This document shows positions 58,871 to 64,000 of a stretch of 64,000 nt of DNA, one piece after another (positions within the stretch are counted from its first letter, which is position 1; the number at the start of each line of letters is the position of its first letter). The notes beneath the pieces are model-generated. The model was not told the origin of the DNA. It was given only the letters and a program-made list of their open reading frames with translations, and did no database searches. The stretch comes from Hibiscus mutabilis (taxonomy: Eukaryota > Streptophyta > Magnoliopsida > Malvales > Malvaceae), in assembly GCA_019671005.1 (NCBI GenBank), contig CM033744.1, forward strand, positions 16,980,128 through 17,044,127, in the 5' to 3' direction. The translations under genes were made by a program, and so were the position numbers.

Positions 58871-60430
58871 CTAGGGTTGCCGAGGCATGTTTATCGCAGT
58901 TGCCGAGGCGTCGTCGGTTGCCGAGACATGTTTATTGCCGATTGCCCAGGCAATTCCTGGTTCAGCATCTGAGGCCTTGCTGCTAGGTTCATCTTGATCT
59001 TTTTGTGGAGTTTTGTTTGACGGGCGGGTTTGAACCTCTCTAAGTTGTTGGCCACTTCTGGTGGTGATTGCCTTACATTGCTCATGGCCAGTTCCTCTTG
59101 CGACTTCAGTATCGCTAGGTAAACCTCCTTGTGGTCTGGTGTTCAGATTTTGAGCAAACTGTCCGACTTGATTTTCTAATGATTTGATTGCCGCCTCTTG
59201 GTTTTGCAATCTCATCTCGGTCCTGTTAATAAAAGCATCAGTTCTTTTTATGAAATTACTATTCTCAGCCATATAAGATTCAGTTTTCATCATAAAAGCA
59301 TTTAGAGAATTTTCCAAAGAACTAGATGTTGTCGGTTGTTGCTGCGACATCTGTTGCCGTGGCATATTCTGCTGGAATCCCGATGCTTGTGCATTCTGAT
59401 TGTTCTGGTTTAGAGCATTGTTGGGATTACTCCATGAAAAATTCGGGTGCTTCTTCCAAGCTGGATTGTATGTATTTGACATCATGTTGTTGCTCCGATT
59501 GTAATTCCCCACATAGAAGCTAGATTCCGGATTCTGCATACATTCAGAAAAATTATGGTTATCGCCACATAACTCACAAAAAGAATCCATTACCTTGACT
59601 TAATGTGTGTTGTTTGGTTTTTGCATGTTCTGGACCATCTTGGTTAAATCGGCCAATTGTGCCGAAATTGAATCTGATGATCCTAGTTCATGTATTGTGG
59701 CTTGGCGTCTAACTCCTCATCTTCTAGTAGATGGGAATTGATAATCATTCTTGGCCAGCCTGTTTAAAATTTGTATTGCTTCTTCCGGCGACTTATCTAG
59801 GAGTATGCCGTTTACCGAGGCATCTAGCATCATCCTTGTTGGTGTATTCACGGCGTTGTAAAACATTGTTACTTGAGTCCACACCGTGAATCCGTGTAAA
59901 GGGCATTTGTGTAGAAGTTCTCTATATCGCTCCCAAGCCTCGTACATGGATTCATCATCTGCTTGCCGAAAAGAAATAATGTCGTTATGAAGCTTATCAG
60001 TCAAATTTGTAGGATTAAATCTAGCAAGGAAATCACGACAAAGATCAGTCCAAGATGCTATGGATCCGGCAGGAATGCTATTCAACCATGCTTTCGCCCT
60101 ATCCCTCAGTGAATAGGGGAATAATCTTAATCGTAAGACATCGGGGGTGACTCCGTGTATCTTGAACGAGTTGCAAATCTCGATGAAAGATTTCAGATGT
60201 TGTCGTGCATCATCAGTTGCTGAGCCGCCAAATTAACCTATTGTGTTGATCATATTAAACATTACCGGTTTCAACTCAAAGTGGTCGACTTCAATTTCGG
60301 GTGCGACAACTCCTGGGTTAAGTCCATCAAGATCTTCTTCAAGATAGTCTCGAATAGTTCTGTTTCATGCAAGAATCACTCCTCCTCCTGCTCGAACATC
60401 TTGATTAATACTGCCGTCTTGATTTGCCAT
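58871..60430 (-). pseudogene. Athila gag with in-frame stops
   Basis: One reading frame runs from ATG at 60430 to 58871, interrupted by stops near 60367, 60234, 59717 and 59600. Order: MANQDGSINQDV, gag core (SFKIHGVTPDVLRLRLFPYS, AKAWLNSIPAGSIASW, FLARFNPTNLTDKL), knuckle CELCGDNHNFSEC, then a Gln/Asn-rich region (NQNNQNAQASGFQQNMPRQQ) and helices (NRTEMRLQNQEAAIKSLENQ). Near the end the dyad motif appears as codons for DDASATAIN. Stops rather than shifts dominate, so damage is light and may be recent. Confidence 0.88.
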
Positions 60431-60621
60431 TGCTTCTCTTATCCTTCGTCTAAGTCTTTGTAAGGTTCGTTCGATTTACGGATCAAAGGGATATTACGGT
60501 GAAGTCGGTCTCGCCCTGGTCATATACCAATGCAAAACCAAAGTTTGTTAGCCCTTTGAATTTTAAACAAGAAAAATAAAAAGAAAGTGCAAGAAAGTAA
60601 AAACAAAGTCGCTATTGCCAA

Positions 60622-60639
60622 TCCCCGGCAACGGCACCA
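60622..60639 (-). other. Athila primer binding site, tRNA-Asp type
   Basis: The minus strand reads TGGTGCCGTTGCCGGGGA, six bases from the LTR end. It differs by one base from the complement of plant tRNA-Asp 3' ends (TGGCGCC...), the primer known for Athila. The site itself contains TTGCCGGGG, close to the dyad half-site. Confidence 0.85.
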
Positions 60640-60645
60640 AAAACT

Positions 60646-62194
60646 TGTTGCGCGTAATAAGTGCTACGCAATTGTGCAAGTATACACGTCGCAAGTTATA
60701 GTATAAAAGATATCGTCTCCACAGGGATTGGTGATACTTCAAGGATCTAGTCTCTTGCACTGTAAAAAGTAAGAACACAAGTAAAAGATTATAGAAGTTT
60801 TAACTAATCTAGAAAGCAAATAAGTAAAAGAAAAGATGAATTCAATTGAGAGAGAATAGGCCAGGTTATCGTGAGTTGAGGTGTGATAGCCGATTGGATT
60901 GTCTTGGTAAAAGAATGCACGGGCAACTCAGTTGCCGTGGCAACTTGCACGACGGGGTTGCCTTGGCAACTAATTGATGGTTGCCTGGGCGACTAGTTGG
61001 GCAACTACTTGAGCGACTGGGCAGCAACTTCAAGGTTCGGCGGAGCGTTCTTCAATGGTTTCTTCTTATCCCTAAGTCGAAACTCTAGTTACTTGTGCAT
61101 GCCTTGATAATACATCTCTGCGTGAATCAAGGGTGAACAACAACCAATATTGCGCTCCTCTTAGTCGTTGAAATCCTTAACTTATTCCTAAGCCGGATTA
61201 ATCCTCACCATCATTGGATTGAATAAAGATCATATTCATTCGTTTCTTGAATCTAACTCTCCCGATATTAGATAAATGGATGAAATCACGAGATCCTCTC
61301 CCAATTCACTCGCAAACAATAATAAGAACCAAGAATGAATAAACCTTGAAATAGAAAAGTGCAAACTCTTATTACCTAAACAAAAACCAATAGTTTCTCA
61401 CAACCACAAAACACAATAACCATAGCCAAGTAAATTTAGTTCATGGCTAGGTTCCAAAGAAACACAAGATAAACAATCCCTAGCATGAACCCAATCGAAC
61501 AAGGAAGAAAAGATGAAGCTTGTCGAAAATCCCTTGCCGTAGATGCTTGCCGAAAATTCCCCTTGCTTCCTCTCTTGGAGTTGTCGAAATTAACTCTTGC
61601 TCTCTCCCTATGGAATTGTCGAAATCTCCTTGATATTTATAGGGCTAGGCCAAAGTCCTTCTTTGAGGAGGAGTTTGAGTTGGAATTAAATTATCTTTAA
61701 AGAATATAATTCTTTATTATAATTTTATTCCTATTAGAACTTCTCCTATCCTCTTGGAATTTAATTCTTCTTTAATCTCTGCATGGCAATCAAATTCCTT
61801 TGGGCTTGGGCCTTGCTCCATGTCATCTTGGGCTTGTAAAATCATGAATTTCGACATCCCCATTGTATTTTGTCTTTGTCGACAAATGCCATGGCAACTG
61901 GCTCGGCGTCTCCTTCATGCATTGTCCTGGCAACTAGCTCGGCATATCCTTCATGTATTGCCCTGGCAACTAGCTCGGCATTGCTTTGGCAAGTGATCCT
62001 GCACATACACACACAAAAACACACCAAAGCAGTATCTTTTCCACAAAAACTACCAAGTTATGTAATCAAGCTCAACGATGGAAGGAAACATGGATTAATG
62101 CATGAATGGCTAACTATGCAACTAATATGAGCCTAAGTCTAACAATAATATGAGTAAAAAGGGTAAGAAAAATAGTACTTTTGAACACTTATCA
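60646..62194 (-). repeat. Athila 5' LTR (minus-strand element)
   Basis: Same length as the 3' LTR. Differences include single substitutions, four small indels and a short cluster near 61585. It directly abuts the second part of the plus-strand Athila LTR at 62195. Confidence 0.95.
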
Positions 62195-62644
62195 TTTTCG
62201 ACTTAGGGATAAGAATAAACCATTGAAGAACGCTCTGTCGAACCTTGAACTTGCTGCCCAGACACCCAAGCAGTTGCCCAGCTAGTCGCCCAGGCAACCA
62301 TCGATTAGTTACCAAGGCAACCCCACTGTTCAAGTTGCCACAGCAACTGAGTTACCCTTGCACTCTTTTACCAAGACGATCCAATCGGATATCACTCCAC
62401 AACTCACGATAACCTGGCCTATTCCATCTCTTTTGATTTCATCTATTCTTTTAGTTTATTGCTCTTAGTTTACTCATTAGTTATAATTCCAACAATCACC
62501 TACTTGTGTTTTCTTTTCCAACACAGTAACTTAAGCAAAGTGGCCCAAACCAATCCATGTGGAGACGATACTCGATACTCATATCACTTTATTACTTGCG
62601 ACGTGTATACTTGCTCAATTATGTAGCACTTATTACACGCAAAA
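62195..62644 (+). repeat. Plus-strand Athila 3' LTR, second part
   Basis: It resumes TTTTCGACTTAGGG and ends near GCACTTATTACACGCAAAA. Joined with 49400-50493 it gives about 1544 bp, close to the 1549-bp LTRs of the inserted element, whose own LTR has the unbroken words CTAGAGTTTCGACTTAGGG (reversed near 50920). Confidence 0.88.
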
Positions 62645-63747
62645 AGGGGATACTTATTCTTAATGGTTACTTTATTCCATTGCCGATAATCTATACATAA
62701 TCATAAGGAACCATCTTTCTTCTCTACACTTTAATACCGGAGTACCCCATAGTAATTCACTTGGTCAAATATAACTCCGGTCTAACAATTCTTGTAATTG
62801 AGCCTTTAGTTCCCTTTACTCAATTGGTGTAATCCTATATAGTACCATTGATATATGCTCAATTCTAGGATAAACATTAATCTCAAACTGTATTTCCTTA
62901 TCCAGGGGTAATCCTAATAACTCATCCAGAAATATATCAAGAAATTTCCTTTCACTCGGGATGTCTTCAAACTTTTTAGGTAACTTTTACGTATCTTCTA
63001 TACAACCCAAACATGTTTCACATCTATTGAATAACAACCTTTGAGCTATCATTACAGAATTTACTGACTCTAAATAGATAGTTATTTCCCTTAAAGATTA
63101 TTTCAAACCATCGAATCCTTGAAATACCGACCTTTTCTTCTTACACTTCATATCTACATCATATGTAAATAGTCAATCTATTCCAAGAATGGCTTCAAAT
63201 TCATGGAATGGAAGTTCCATTAAATCTGCAAAACTTAATTCCTTGAATTCCTAATGAACCTTTCTTGCATATTCTAGTTACTTATACATTGTCCAAAAGA
63301 ATTATTGACAATCACTTTACTAAATTTTTTTCCAAATAACACTTTCTTTGGGCCTTGGACGTAGCTTCTTTGTAAACCATTCTCATTGAGTCATTTCAAT
63401 CGGCATCAATTTAACTGCGTACCAACTCAGTCTATTAAAATCTAACTCATACTCATAAATAGTACGAGTACCTTGTTTCAAACTTTGGACTGCTGTTCAT
63501 TTCTCTTTTAACTAATTGCCAACATACTCGGCTTTAAACATTCTTCTTCCTCCAATTTCCACAATCAAGCATTTATCGCAATCCATCAATACTTAACTTC
63601 ATTTATTTTACTGAAACTTATTCATATTATTGAGGAGCATGATCAAGTTACACAGTAGTACATCGGTAACATGACATCCTAGGGGCATGTACTTAACTTT
63701 AAATCACATTAAACTTGATTTAGCCTCTAGAATCGACTAAACTTGTA
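62645..63747 (-). pseudogene. Chromovirus gag-protease-RT remnant
   Basis: Read from high to low coordinates: gag residues GTRTIYEYELDFNRLSWYA (about 63450), protease-region words DLMELPFHEFEAILGID (about 63190-63230), linker PSERKFLDIFLDELLGLPLDKE (about 62900; key residues Leu-Leu-Gly-Leu-Pro), then RT start YRITPIE, ELKAQLQELLD and WGTPVLKC (about 62820-62730). Stops are frequent. The homology is cut at 62644 by the plus-strand Athila LTR. The gag N-terminus, zinc knuckle and most of protease are deleted. Confidence 0.75.
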
Positions 63748-63759
63748 GCTCTGATACCA
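63748..63759 (-). other. Primer binding site, initiator tRNA-Met type
   Basis: The minus strand reads TGGTATCAGAGC five bases after the LTR end, the canonical form. Confidence 0.85.
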
Positions 63760-63764
63760 ATAAA

Positions 63765-64000
63765 TATAACACCCTTAACGTATATTCGTAGACCGAATAT
63801 ACACTAAAGATGCTACTGAGTTATTAAGAAAACTTGACTCGAAGATTTTTTTACCAAACTTTGTCTTGTTGTTTAACCCTTTCTCGGTTTTAAATTGAAA
63901 ACTACTTCAGTCTATAGCAGCTAGTTTCGACCCTGAATTGTTTTAGAAAATTTATAAATACGTTATTGAAATAAAAATATAATTATGGGAGAAAACTATG
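63765..64000 (-). repeat. 5' LTR of a minus-strand chromovirus, cut by the window end
   Basis: It matches the left end of LTR copy A (5684-5930): shared words include TTTAACCCTTTCTCGGTTTTA and GCAGCTAGTTT. Its edge TATAACACCC has lost the usual TG. Confidence 0.75.

Larger units (their letters stand above)
50494..62194 (-). mobile_element. Athila-type Ty3 retrotransposon, end-complete, coding-defective
   Basis: Two 1549-bp LTRs (50494-52042 and 60646-62194) flank an 8.6-kb interior with gag, protease, RT, RNase H, integrase and an extra ORF3 region in Athila order. The target duplication is GTTTC on the left and TTTTC on the right, one base different. I count about 17 differences between the LTRs, roughly 99% identity. 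Despite that youth, gag, integrase and ORF3 are broken by stops and frameshifts. The element carries many AGTTGCC-NN-GGCAACT motifs. Confidence 0.95.

Overview
The window is a gene-poor, transposon-rich stretch of a nuclear eudicot genome. The evidence is interrupted genes with GT-AG introns, Ty3 and Ty1 retrotransposons, hAT and Stowaway elements, and AT-rich spacers. The style of several LTR families recalls Malvaceae (cotton, cacao, durian and relatives), but that placement is an impression and was not tested. No prokaryotic, organellar, rRNA or tRNA gene was seen.

Layout. 1-3667: 3' half of a plus-strand Athila-type Ty3 element and its LTR. 3668-5495: broken plus-strand chromovirus (LTR end, primer site, gag, start of protease). 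5496-12391: two large minus-strand LTR bodies, one apparently nested in the other. 12392-13573: LTR of another minus-strand element, carrying repeated dyad motifs. 13574-15970: spacer and promoter. 15971-30286: an A1 aspartic protease gene (A36-like, GPI-anchored type) that looks like a pseudogene. Its introns hold a 180-bp hAT MITE, an 851-bp hAT element, a solo LTR and a complete-ended Copia element. 30287-33640: spacer with a 932-bp hAT element and other repeats. 33963-35069: minus-strand PP2C pseudogene. 35160-47075: an 11.9-kb Tat/Ogre-type element with target duplication CAAAG; only a gag remnant and long 3' tandem repeats lie between its LTRs. 48853-48919: terminal exon of a W2-domain (eIF5-like/BZW, 5MP) gene on the minus strand. 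49140-62644: a plus-strand Athila 3' end whose LTR is split by an 11.7-kb minus-strand Athila element. 62645-64000: minus-strand chromovirus remnant.

Only three host genes are recognisable: aspartic protease, PP2C and W2 domain. From memory their Arabidopsis counterparts sit close together (around At5g36230-At5g36260). The window therefore looks like an ancestral gene block that has decayed and been pushed apart by transposons. None of the three is demonstrably functional here.

The least conventional signal is a set of short dyad-symmetric motifs, each repeated many times within one retrotransposon family: AGTTGCC-NN-GGCAACT in the Athila elements (in LTRs and inside gag, pol and ORF3 codons), GCGTA-TCGG-TACGC in one LTR, and AAACGACGTCGTTT in the Tat LTRs. 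Their role is unknown.
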